Shown here piece by piece: positions 16,550-29,559 of a stretch of DNA of 64,000 nt. This DNA comes from Amia ocellicauda. Taxonomy: Eukaryota > Chordata > Actinopteri > Amiiformes > Amiidae. The stretch spans positions 29,608,298-29,672,297 of the forward strand of contig NC_089856.1 in assembly GCF_036373705.1 (NCBI RefSeq), read 5' to 3'. Both the position numbers and the translations under genes were made by a program. Within the stretch, counting starts at the first letter, position 1; every line of letters begins with the position of its first letter. The notes beneath the pieces were generated by a model. The model was not told where the DNA came from. It searched no databases and saw only the letters and a program-made list of their open reading frames with translations.

Positions 16550-19500
16550 CTGACAGAGAGAGAGAATGGGGTCACAGTTAGACATGAGGCAGCAGACTTC
16601 AACTGGTATTCAGGGTCTGCTCAAGTGTGTTATGGTCCTAGAGAGCCCCAATTTAGCAAGTTTCAGAAGTCACTGGAACACCTGGAAGTATTTTATTCTG
16701 ATCAATGAAGCAGGTGGTGTGGTAAAATCAGTCCTTTAAAAACCACTGGAGCAATTATCTGAATACCTGCAGCCTCCTGAGGGAAGAATTCCCTTGATTG
16801 ACTTGCTTCTTTGATTAATAACTCACATGTGTTCCCAGTATTTAGAAATTGGTGATTTACGTTGACCTATAAGATTAAGTGGACTGGGGCTCCCCAGGAC
16901 CAGGGTTGGACACCCCTGGTGTAGTGTGTCTCAGCACATCTGGACCTTTATGTCCTGCTGCGTGTTTAGGAGCCTATTAATCTGTTCACTCCCCTCCGTG
17001 TGTGTGCAACCCACTTCTGTTCTCACCTTCGCTGTGCTGGGAGCCTGCACTGCCCCCTCCTCCCCCGTAGCTGTAGGGTGGCTCATGCACAGGATGTGGG
17101 TTGTAGGGATGGGGGACAGGGTATTGGTAGGGGAAGGCCAAGGGCCATGGGGCAGCCCCAGGGTGGGGCAGAGGGGCCAGGGTGTCCTGGTCTGAGGCTC
17201 CACTGGAACCGTCATGGTCATGGAGAGAAAGGTTGGCCATGTCTGGGAAAGAGAAGAGAGGAGAGGAGAGAGCGGTAAGAAGGAGGGAGGGGGAGGGAGA
17301 GGAAGACCGCGGGGGCTTGGGCAGATAATTTACTCCCATTTATCACTCCAAGACACAAAGGTATTAAACACATCCTAGAGAAAGAGAGAACGCAAAAGAA
17401 AATTGATAGAGAACTACGAAGTCTACACTTTTACTCATACAGGGGTGCTGCTAGAGAGCAAAGGGTGTATGATGCCCCCATGTGGCAAGTCCATGTGGTG
17501 TGGGGTGGGGGTGATGTGGGGAAGTTTAGTATTTTAGAAGTGGAGTATTTTACATGATCAAAAATAAAAACAATTCAAAATTAATGCTTATGATTTAATT
17601 TATGACTAAACAAAACCAAGTGAATCAAGGGTAAATCAATAAATACTTAAAACTAAATCAAGTGCCAAAAGGTGAACATTAAAATAAACTCAAATCAAGA
17701 AACTATCAACAAGACACAGATAGTCAGTGAAAGAGGGTGAGGACAGAGGAAGGGGGTGGACACTCACTGCCACACAGGTCCCCGAAGATGTAGTAGCACT
17801 GCTCGGAGAAGGTGATCTTGTTGACGGTGTGCCGGATGTAGCCAGCCTTTAACAGGTTGCTGGCATACTTGCGTGCCTCCCGCCGATCAGTGAAGCCCTC
17901 CACATGGTGGTACAGCCAGTCGACCACGTCCGAGCCTGGGCACAGCGAGGCAGAGGGGGTTAGGGAGACGGGCGCACACAGGGGGGGGAACGCTGTGAAC
18001 CTTCAGCTGTGGTCAAAACTATACAGACTCCTCAACTGAAAACATCATTCAACGACACGTTTAAATTTAAATCAATATTTTTCATCTATTTTACAGTATT
18101 CAGGGTTTTTGAACACTGAACACTGTTGCTTTATTTTGTTTGAAAGACAGACGTACCTATGAAAGCATTGGGGATGGTGATTTTCAGCCACATCCTGTCT
18201 CGCACCTCCAGGCCAGACTCTGGAGAGGCCATGGCCTTGGCTATGGTGGCCATGTCGCTGTGGATTGACAGGTGGAAATCGTCGAAGCCTGAAGAAGGCA
18301 GTACAGAGGTCAGATAGGACAGACAGATAAACACCGGCCCACAGACAGACAGACACACACACACACACAGCAAGCCAAGTTGCAGGAGTCGGTGATTGAG
18401 ACAAAGCTGAACACCTCCATCAGAGCGGTGTGGCGTGTGAGTAAAATAAAAAATGTGTGTAGGGGTCACCGTGTCTGTATGTCTGCCTCTGCACAAAGCT
18501 CTTCCAGTGCAGGGCAGTAGAGCGAGAAAGTGCATGCGTATGCGTGTGTTCGATTCCTGTGTGTGTATGCATGTGTGTATTTTGTGCGTCTTGTTTGCCC
18601 ATGCATGTGTATGTGTGTGTGTGCAATTGGGGTGTCTGTGTGAGTGGACTGGATTTCCCAGAGTGCTGCACTTTGAACAAAGCATGATTTTGTGCCATAG
18701 ATTGCATGAGTGTATATGCAAATGCACAGGCCTCCCTGGGACCCGGAGTGTCCGGCCCAGGGTGGCAGGGTGGAGGGCAGCAGTGGTAAGAAGCCAGGTG
18801 AGGGGGGTAGGGGAGGCATTCCCGCATGCCAGTATGCATGACTCCGGCCTGGGGCGGCACGTCTCTGGGCGGCAGCGGGCGAGATGCCAGGCAGAGGGGG
18901 GGAGGGGGTAGTACGTCACGACACTTACGTTCGGTCTCGGGGATGGAGCTGGTGATGGAGGAGCTGGTGGAGGTGATGGTGCTCATGGAAGGGCTCATAC
19001 CGTACACCGGGTACCCCCCAGTCATCGCCGCCGTGTGGGACACCCAGGCTGCAGGGTCTATGGGCCGAATCGGCTCACCTGAGGAGGGAGGAGGGAGGCG
19101 GGGGAAGGAGACAAGGGGACAGGAGCGTGATGGAGAAAAAGAAGGTAGGTGTGGGGGAGTGGGAGAAAGATGGAGATGGTGAAAAATGGGGGGGTGAGTG
19201 TGGGTGAGGAGAGAAACAGAAAGGGTAAGGGTTACAAATGGTAATAGAGCAATAAAAGAAGAACAGAGGAGACAAGACAAAAAAAGTCAGAGAAATGCAA
19301 CAACCAGAGACAGGAAGAGATTTGGCAATTTCCCAGAGATTGGGCTGGGGGCCGAGAGTCCCTACTTCAGCACTAGCTATCCTACATCAGGTCTAGTTCT
19401 CATTACAGTCCTTCTCTCTGGCTGCTGTGCCTGCAATATTTCTACACCGACCTCTTCTGGGCACAGCACCACTTTCACTGCAGGTACTGTACTGTATATA

Positions 19501-22500
19501 TATTTGTATATACATAAAGTGTATATATGTTTTATTTTTTCTGGGATGACACCTTAAAACGAGTCCATATCCTTTCAGATATATACACACACACACTTCA
19601 CATGCACAGATACACACACAAAAACACACATTCCACAATGGCTGACAGGCGAGCTGCAGTTCTCTTGCAGTCTAGAGCAGCACTTCAATAGTTCCTCACA
19701 ATGCAATGCTATAAAGAGGATTCAAGATTCAGAGCTACCACAACTACAGTCAGAGAGAGAGAGAGAGAGAGAATGGCAGGAACAGAGAAAGTAAAAGTAT
19801 TGCATAGAAAGAGGAAGAGAGCATACACTCAGCATCAGCACAGCCAGCCTGAGAAATAGACAGAGAACCCCACATGGCTAGAGCTCAGTAGCTTGCTAGG
19901 TCCCCCTAGACCCCCAGACAGGATCCCTGCAGCATAGCCAGGGTGTGTGCAGTAAGCGCAGAGGCCAGGCAGGTACCTGTGGGATGGGGGCAGTATGCCA
20001 CATAGCTCACCACTACAGGAGGGAGAGAGCAGTCAGCACCACCAGGGGGACAGCAGTAGATACACAGTGAAAGTACAGAAAACGGATTCTGTGCAATGTG
20101 ACTGTACAGAACAATGTACAGTATGATTGGATACAGCCAGTGTATAGTTTACAGTGAGTGTCTAATTTACAGTTGGTACAGAGAATAGTGTGCAGTGCGA
20201 GTGTGTAAAGTTTACAGGGTGTCGTGTCCGAGTACTGTGAGTGTGTACCAGTGCAGTGTACTTACTCCTTGGCAGGGTGAAGCAGCCTCGAGGGTTGGGG
20301 TCCCAGCATTTGGCCACCGTTAGAGTGATGGGACTATGAAGAGAGAGGGGTCGGTCACATGGGGCACTAAACCCTCCCAAGACTCTAACACACACACACA
20401 CACAATCAGAAATGCACCCACCACCTAAACATAGGTAAGGCCTAGTAAAAAGTCTCTGTTCTCTCTATTCTCACTTCAGCCTTCCCCACACAGGCCTGTC
20501 CCTGTTTAGCCAGACATGAGGCAGGATGCTGTCCTGTCCTAGGTGTGTCCCTCCAGGTACAGCTTAGCTACAGCTGGGAGAGGCAGTACAAACTGGTCAC
20601 ACTGTGTGCTAAACCACTGGATGCACTGTACAGTGAGAGGGGGCATTGCATCGAGTCTCACCCAGGCTTGTGTACAATCTCCCGCAGAACTCGCACTGCA
20701 TCGTCGTTGCTCATGTTCTCAAAGTTGATATCGTTCACCTAGAGAGAGAGAGAGGATTCATTTATGTTTAATCTCTATATATACACGAGAGAGATCTTGA
20801 ACCTTTTTTTTTTTTTTTAAGCAAGACACCTGCCCACCCTTGCTCCACCCTAAGGTGTATCCCCTATTACCCGTCCTCTCTTCACCATCCCCCATCCCAC
20901 TACCCATTGGCCCAGGCCTCCTCACCTGCAGCAGCATGTCCCCGGGCTCTATCCTCCCGTCAGCTGCCACAGCGCCCCCCTTCATGATGGAGCCGATATA
21001 GATGCCCCCGTCGCCACGCTCGTTACTTTGGCCCACGATGCTGATGCCCAGGAAGTTATATTTCTCTACAGATGGACAGAGATAAAGCGAGTGAGGCAGG
21101 AATAAGGAAAAAGAAGAGACACACAGCTCAGACAGAGCTCAGGGTATCAATTCAAACACCCCAGTTGAAAAGCACCATTTAAAAACAGTTTTCCCCCCAA
21201 ACGTAGGGTAAAAAGAGTCTCTCTCCATCTTAGAAAATGCACAAGGTCAGTCCAGACATACACACTGTACTCACCCATGTTTAAAGTGACAGTGATGATG
21301 TTGAGAGACATGGTGGAGTCTGTGATACTGCTGAATGACGAGGACTGTGTAGAAAGAGATATGAGAGTCATTAATCAGAAGGATTTCTAGCTTTTGGATT
21401 AGTGTCGGGATGCGTCTGCCTGTCTGAGTAGCTCAGGATTTGTCCGCTTGACCATTCATTGCAGCGTATCCATGTCGGTGTATCTAAAAGTCTGTCAATG
21501 TGTCTAGGCGTCTGCGTATCCTACCCTCTCCATGCGTGGGGCTTTGGGTTTCCGTCGGCGGCGGCGGTGTCGTCTCATGAGCCTGGAGGAGGTGCTCTGT
21601 TCGGTGGAGCTGCTGAACCTGGGGAGACGCACAGAGATGAGATCACACGGATACCAAACTGACTGACTGACACCAGGAAACGCCTCCCTAGACCGGTCAG
21701 GTCAGGTCTTTAAGAGCACTGAATGGTGAGGGAAACACCCACCTATCAAAGGGACTACATACATTAGGATCAACAGTGTTGCTACACCCAAAAAACACTG
21801 GGAAATTATGTCTTTTAGCATGTGAACTAATTTTCCCACTACTCTCAGCAGTATAATGTGTGGGTTAGACCAGTGGTTCTCAACCATGTCCTTGAGCACC
21901 ACCTACCCTGCTGGTTTTTGTTCCAGCCAAGCTCTCAGTTACTTAATTGAACCCTTACTTGAACTAATAATAATTTCCTAAATCAGAGCCTCTTAACCAT
22001 AGGGGTTTTAAGAATAAAATTGTATGAGGAAATTATCTTATTAATGAAACAACTTTTTATCAGTTATACAATTACAAGAGTCAAATGTAATAAAATTACT
22101 TAAATTAAGGGTTCAACTGAGTAACTGAAAGCTCATTTGGAACAAAAACCAGCAGGGTAGGGGGTCCTCCAGGAGAGGATTGAGAACCACTGTGCTCGAC
22201 ACATGCAGTGTGGTGCCGTACCGGCTGGCAGAGTCATCCTCCTCTGAGTCAAAGAAGCTGGTTGTGTCCAGCTCACTACTCATCAGCGTGGACGAGCTCT
22301 CGTAGCCGCCCATTTCCTGCCGTCGCTCTGGCCGTGCGTGCCCGTTCACCCGCGGTCCTACAGAGGGGGAACACATACACTGATCATACTCACCCCCCTA
22401 CATAACTACCAGTAGCAAGCAAACTACAGGGCACTGCTATAATGAAATAAATAAACAGGGCACACATCTGTGTGGAATGCCATTGATGCACCACATCTTT

Positions 22501-25081
22501 GCAAATACACTCAATGCTCTGTGGGGTTTTTGACTTTGATGGGTGCAGAGGAGTCAGTGAGGGGTTGGGGGAGGTGTGGGAGGCTCACCATGGTCATGCG
22601 TGTCTTTCCTCCGTGGCCGCTCTCGCCGCAGGGACACCACAGACTCCGTCTCAGTCTCATTGTCCAGATTGTCCTGACTGCCGGCAGCATTTGCACTGAG
22701 AGGGTTAAGTGAGGGAGGGACAGGCAGGGATGGCAGAGGAGAAAGGGATAGAGGAAGGAGGGGGAAGGAGAGAGTGAGGGAGCAGGAGGAAATGTTAAAA
22801 AGGTGGTGGGAGGGGGGGTGGACAGAGAAACAGTGCGATATGAAATGGGGGGGAAGAAGAGAGTAAAAGAAAGATAAAGCAAGAGAAAATTGTTGAATTA
22901 TGACCAGGAAGAGAGGCCTAGATAGATCTGGTCTCATACACTACTAGATATTACACGCTGCATGATGCAACTGGGTGAGCTCTAATATTCCCTGATGCAT
23001 TTCCAGAAAGCGGAACATATTCATACGTGTCTGCAGTGATTTCGTGAGTGCTCGCTCTCCCTGCTGCAAAGTGACACCAGAAACGCAAGCGCACTGGAGG
23101 GGGTTCCCCAAGATTCCTAACGTTTAAGTGTCAACCGATTTAATCTGAGTGTCATTCTGTGTTAATGTCAGTGCTACGACCACACTGGAGTGGCAGGGCC
23201 CCACAGCAACTCCTCAGTTACAGTACTTGCCTTTTGCCACTAGAGGGAGACAGCCACCATACATACATGTATATATTCTCTTCACACAGCATAGCACAGC
23301 ACAGCACCCCCCCCCACCCCAGGATTGCATACAGGTTACAGATTTCACAGAAAGCCTGGACAGTGAGCTCAGCCTGAGTGTACAGAAGCAGATATTAATC
23401 TGTTCCACAGCAGTGACTGACAGATATGTCCAGCTTCCAATAACACGTAACATATCTCGACAGTAACAGACCAAGACACAGTAGTGACAGACAGACAGAC
23501 AGACTACTAACTGGAAGGACGGTGGTCTGGAGTCCCCGATGCCCCCGGTCCTCTCGATGGGCGGCGGGAGATCCGATTGGCTGTCGGCACAGACCGAGCC
23601 CCCATCAGAGTGCGAACCGTCTGCTGACACCAGCTGGGGAGGCACACAGACAGAGACACCATCACATACTTGTGACAGACGGACAAGTGCTGTCACAGGT
23701 ACAGACATAGAAAGATTTACATGTGTTGGTACACAAGGCATGTTTATATGAGTTGAGATGTGGAGGCCACAGCCCTCCACTGTGCAATGCTAGTCCCAGT
23801 GTAGTGTAGCATTGCAGAGGTGCTGTATCTGGTCCCAGCATGCAGGAATGTGGTAATGATGGTCACTGGACCGCCACTGGAAAGCAGGGAGAATGAGCAC
23901 GTTGACATATGAGCACTGCAGAGATACTGGCTGCTGCTATTTAAAGACCCTCCAAGGAATGTGCTTTTTGTGTCTGTTTGCATCCTACCCCAGATTCAAT
24001 CAATTCATTCATATTCTAGGAGCGGCGTCACCACCCTGTGACTCCAGTTAGCTAATCCAATCAGCCAGGTCTGAGTGGGTATCTGTTTTCCAACTCTGGG
24101 GCTCGTCGACTGTATTTGTTGCTCTGGTTTACAATCCTGATGCAAATTGCACATTTTGGCCAGCAGTGGTCTCTCTCCTGCTGTTGGAATGGTGCATCAC
24201 AGCAGGGGGGAATTCTGGGAACACTGTGTGGAACTAGAAGGCAAAATATTTCCGCTTTTGTCTTCTGTATAGAAAAGTGTGCATTTGTGCTTGTATCCGC
24301 GTGGGTGTTTAGGGTCTGGGCTCAGTGCCGTCATTTTAAGACTGTTCTAAAGTTTTAGGTCAGTGAAGTGTGAGGCACAGTGAGAAACCCAGCTCATTTC
24401 TCCTCAAGGCACATCTCCCTGCACCAGACTCAGACGCTCTCTAGGAATAACTGCCAAATAGACTGATTTCAAGAACGAGAAAGATAAATAAGGCATGGCT
24501 TCCATCTGGGACAGATGTCACAATGCCTTGACCAAATCAACACAGCAAACACACACCAACACACACACAGCTGTCTGTGTGGCGATAGCCCCTCCTTCTG
24601 TGTGGAGGGGGCTGCAGACCAGCTGCACTGTAATTGACAAACACTCGCAGACAATTTACCCAGAAACACTGCAGAGGAACAGGGGAAGAGGGAAGGGGAA
24701 GAGACACAGACACACACAAAGCAGGGACTGGTCTCTGAAAATGTTCCAAACCCAGATGTGCACACACACTCTTAAATGAGCCTTCTGACTGATCCATATA
24801 ACGCTTTACCAATCCATTGTGCTGTAGAACTAACCAAGAAAATAAAACGGCTATGATGGGGAAGGCCTTATGAATCTAACCCTCAGAGAAACAGAGTCCT
24901 GTAGCCTCCTGTAGTGTTGTGTCCATTTGTTGGATAGTATTATGGCGATTAGTTAGCCGTTTGCATTTGCTGGTTGGCTAGCAGTAAATTGGGAGGTTAG
25001 ATCATAGTTCCTGGTCTTTGGCTTATGAACTACTGGAGGCATTTTGAAGGTCCAGGTCAACCACAGTGCAGGCCTAGCAGA

Positions 25082-25129
<48 letters not shown>

Positions 25130-28100
25130 TGGGGGAAGGTGTTGAGACAGAACACAGAACAGGAGGGAGGGGGTTTGCATTAGTAGACAGCTGGCATTTG
25201 AACAATCTGAACAATGTTTTTTCTTGCAAATAAATTGTATTTATGTGGCTGCTGCACCCCCCAACCAACCCATATCAGCACCCATGTGTGTGTATATATG
25301 TGGTGGCAGGTCAGATGGGGGAGGGGATGCACAGGAGGGCGTTTGCGATGGGCGACACTCACCCAGGACACCACCCGGCCATTGAAACAGGGCAGCTTGG
25401 CATTGTCATCCGAGATTTCCTCCTTCACCACCCTGGAACAGAGAGAACATGTCAACACCAGCGCTACACAGACACCCGGACCTGCGGCGCACAGAGCACA
25501 GAACTGCACGGCTCAGTAAAACATATCAACGCACTATAGTACGATACAGTATGTCGCAGGAGGGGAACTGCTGGAGTGCACCTGGTTCTTTGCTTTGAAG
25601 AGTTTATAGAAATCACACGCCCACAAGGAAACGCACACACGCACACAGCCCCCCACCTCCCCCGTTTTAACGACTCTCACAGCTGCTCAGTGAAAAGGTG
25701 GTGACCTCACACGACCCCGGTTTCCACAGAAACCGTCCTCAGGCTGTCAACTGGGCCAAGAGGGACAGCTGTGCAGTGCAGCCTGGGGTGGGGGGGAGTG
25801 GTGCTCATGGGACAAATAATAATAACAATAATGATGATAATAAAACCAATATCAAAGTTGGGCTGCTGTGTGTATGGAGCTCGGTCAGAGTGCAAACAGC
25901 AGAGCCATAGACTGTCTGTGAAATGGGGTTTCAGGGGTCATATAAACATTCGTGCCATGGCTTTTAATAATGTCAGCTCCCAATTCCCAAATTCCCACAG
26001 CACTGCTTCCCATTTGTAGAACTAAGGAGGAGATACATTTGGCTGTTGGCCGTCAATTGCTTCACTGATCTCACTTGAAAGTATTTAAGATTTTCGTGTT
26101 CAAAGATTTTGCGTGTGATAGTGTAAGGTAAATGTAAATGATTACCTCTGTAAGAATCCCATTGGCAGGAGGCAGGAGGAGGGTAAATGTGTGGATAATA
26201 GTATTAGGCGAGAAATATTGAAATGTAAACCGTATGAGAGAGAGAGAGAGAGAGAGAGTGAAAACATGCATCAAACAAACCAAGAAACATGCAGTAGCCT
26301 AACAACCCATGAATTTCCACCGATTACAAAGAGCGAATAAAAACAGCACAAGAGACTGCAGATTCCTCAGCAAGGTCACCAAACAGAGAGCAGGCTGGCA
26401 CAGCGATGGCGTCATGGCGAAAGCACCCTGTTCTCTGGTAAACAGTGACACACCCACGCACACAAGCACTGAGCAATCAATCTCAGGGTGCCCAGACACT
26501 GCAATCTTGGCACAGCGCACCCCACCGGACAGAGCACAACGCAGGTAATAGTCAAGGTAAACAGACTGACAGAACAACACTTCACACTGCAGGTACATAA
26601 AAACAGAAGCACAGCTATTATGAGAAAGATGTTCCCCCCCCCATAGATAAGACTAGCCAAGATAGGGACCCAGAGAAGTGTGGCAGCAATTGGCAGTTTT
26701 TAAAAAGAGAAGTTCATGTGTTGCATAAAAAAAATATATATTCGTAGCATGTGGTTGCCCCTCCGACACACCCCTACCTCTGGTCGCAGTCAGATCACCT
26801 GCTCGAACTCTGCCTTGCTGCTCTGTATAAACACAGGCCAGGCCTCACTCACACTCACACAAGAGCACACACATGCGCTCACACACACAGAGAAGAGAAA
26901 GCACAGCCCAATCATGACCCAAAGTCAGCCTACACTTCCTGGGGTTACTTTTTGTTTTGTTTTTCAAAGAACAAGCCCTACCCATCCCAACCACCCTATT
27001 TGAACTGGCCCGCCAGCCCCCCTAACCAGCACAACACCCACCCCTACCCCGCCATGCTCTGGGCACGACTTTTTCCTCCCCTCCCCATAATGCATTAAAT
27101 ATATAAATAAACTGAAAATATATAAAATCACTTAGCAGCTACATTATCAGCCAAACCAAACACTGTAATTGGCTGCCTTTCCAGGCAATTTACCAAATAC
27201 CCAGTGCCTCCCTGCATCACGCTCACACTGCCACGGCACTATGCCAGAGAGAGAGGGAGAGAAGGGAGAAGGAGTTTCTGACCAAAAAATGTAAATGATA
27301 TAATAACATTTTGAGTCAATAGTTTCAGAGAGGTTCCAGTACAGCCTGCGCCTGTCCACAGCACAATAGCTGTGAGGGCCCTCTCTACAGGGGGCCCGTG
27401 GGCCAACGTCTTCTCCATAGCCTTGCCACTCCGAGTGCAGGCAGGTCACGGAACAGCTCCTGGGTCTGCTGGTGTGGGTTTTAATTAACGTTCCAACAGA
27501 CTAATACCGGAGATTAGCACACACTTTTAATAACGTAATTAATAATGCATTAATAAAGCACCTTCTGCGGGGAGTCAAGCTGTTAGCAGCTGTCACTGTA
27601 GCCGGGGGCGGGGGGGGATCCAGAGCGCTCGCTGTGCAGATCGCCCAGGGTATGTTGGCAGTGCTCAGGATCTTCCGTTTCAACAATCGCAAACACAAAC
27701 ACCATTAGGAGAGAAGCGGAGGTGAAGATAATCTCGAGATGAGAATTACGTTTTTTTTTTTGTTTGTTTTTTAAATACAGCTATTTAAAATTGTATTCGT
27801 ATATACAGTAACTGATTTCGGCATTTCGGGGGAAGGTTTGGCTCTGAAGAACATTCCAGTTTTAATTCAAGTTGAATGCCCACTAAACTGTTGTCCGAGT
27901 TTGCCCTGATGTATGTGAAATTTAGCCACTAACTGGGCTGATTAGGGCTCTCTGGAAGCAGTGCTGGGGTCATGGTGTTCGACTCACTCACGTTAAACGG
28001 ACATACTGTAGGCTAACCCAACTGGTTGGGAGGGAGTCCAGCAATGGTCTGCAGTGGAAGAGCCAGGGGCTGCACAATCTCACTAGAGCATTCACATGAA

Positions 28101-28783
28101 GACACAGAAACCGACGCGCACACACGAACACCCCAGAGTACAGTTTGGAGGGCTTGTTAATGCATTTGCCGTTTGTTGCTGGAGTGTGTATGTGGGGGTT
28201 GCTGTCAGCACTGGGCCCGATTCCCCAAGTCTGCAGAACCACTCGAATGCATTCAGGAAGAGATACTTCTATTATTCCTATGAGGGAGAGGGGGAGAGAG
28301 GGAGAGAGAGGGATAAGGAAGGAGAGAGCCACAGAGAGCAAAATAGTTAAGTATAGGGGAAAGCCCAGATTAGAATTATCAACAGCAGTGAGCATGTGTG
28401 TGTCTATATTAATCAGAGGCTCAGTGCATCTTCTCGGTCTTGGTAATCATCTCCCTGTGCAATCCAATTAACCCGCCCCATGTCCACACAGCCTATTAAC
28501 ACTCCCGGGGAAGGGCAAAAGAGAGAGAGAGAGAGACCAGTGGCAGTATCTCACACACACACACAGGACTCACACCACACTGCCATCACCCAGATGCCAA
28601 AGATCTTTAAATAATAAGAATACAAATCATCCTATTCCTAATCTTTACAGTCATAGATCACACACACACAGATGGGGAGCCAGCCCTAGAGGGAGAGCTG
28701 TGATAGAGGTGGAAGAGAGTGAGGAAGAAGATAAGCTTCATCATCACAGTGTGGAGAGAAAGCCCTTTGTATGTATGTATGTA

Positions 28784-28832
<49 letters not shown>

Positions 28833-29511
28833 CAACCTTTTAACATTCTTCTCCACCTCCTTGTTGTCCCTCTCTCTCCCCCACCCATCATTCCCAGTCC
28901 TTCTCACACCCCCATCTCCATCTCACTGAGAAGGGAGAAAGGGAGATGGAGGCTACGGAAAGAGATTGTGCCCTTCTCCCCCCTGTCCCTGTCCCTCTCT
29001 CCTTCATTCGCTCTCTTGCGGTCTCTGCTCCTCCCTCCCCCTCTTGATGCTGTTTGTCCAGTTAAATTAAGTTCAAACAGTGCCCTATTGATTTTTAAAT
29101 AGAATTGACTCCTAATAAAGGAGAACGGTATGTTCACAGGCGCTCCTGATTAAATTGCAAAACTTAATTCAATGCAGAAAAATGAGATCAAAAATGTAAT
29201 ACAGGAGAAAGAGAGAGAGAGATAGGAAAGCAGTGAGTACACACAAGGGAGAGAGAGTGTTTGTAAAGGAGAGAAATGGATTCAGAAATAAACAGGCTCA
29301 AAGAGGATTGCTTCTTTGAGTTTGCACACATCAGGGACAGAGTCAGCACAATTCTCTAAAGACAGGGAAGAAAAACAAAAAGAAGGAGAGGAGAAATTAG
29401 GATGTGGATTTCAAGTATTGAAATAGAGGGAGAAAGAGGGGTAAAAGCAGACCGGATCCAAAGGCTATAATGTCCCTGGACCCACAGACAATCTCAGTAA
29501 TAACAGCCAGC

Positions 29512-29559
<48 letters not shown>

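Larger units (their letters stand above)
19079..20265. other. dvl3 intron 10
   Basis: This 1.2 kb intron holds the candidate microexon (19977-20012), a (GA)n tract (19752-19772) and a CTCF-like partial match near 20037-20052. No other coding signal was seen. Confidence 0.6.

Noticed and set aside
16870..16922. Fish SINE 3' end
   Set aside because: The tail resembles common fish repeats, but no tRNA-like head, A/B boxes or target duplication could be found, so it is only mentioned within the intron entry.
18131..19280. 262- and 286-codon minus-strand frames
   Set aside because: They read from dvl3 exons 11-12 straight into intron sequence rich in CA/GT repeats. The splice sites give the conserved protein instead.
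28769..29556. Regularly spaced short repeats as a CRISPR-like array
   Set aside because: They are eukaryotic microsatellites with no unique spacers, in a vertebrate intron.
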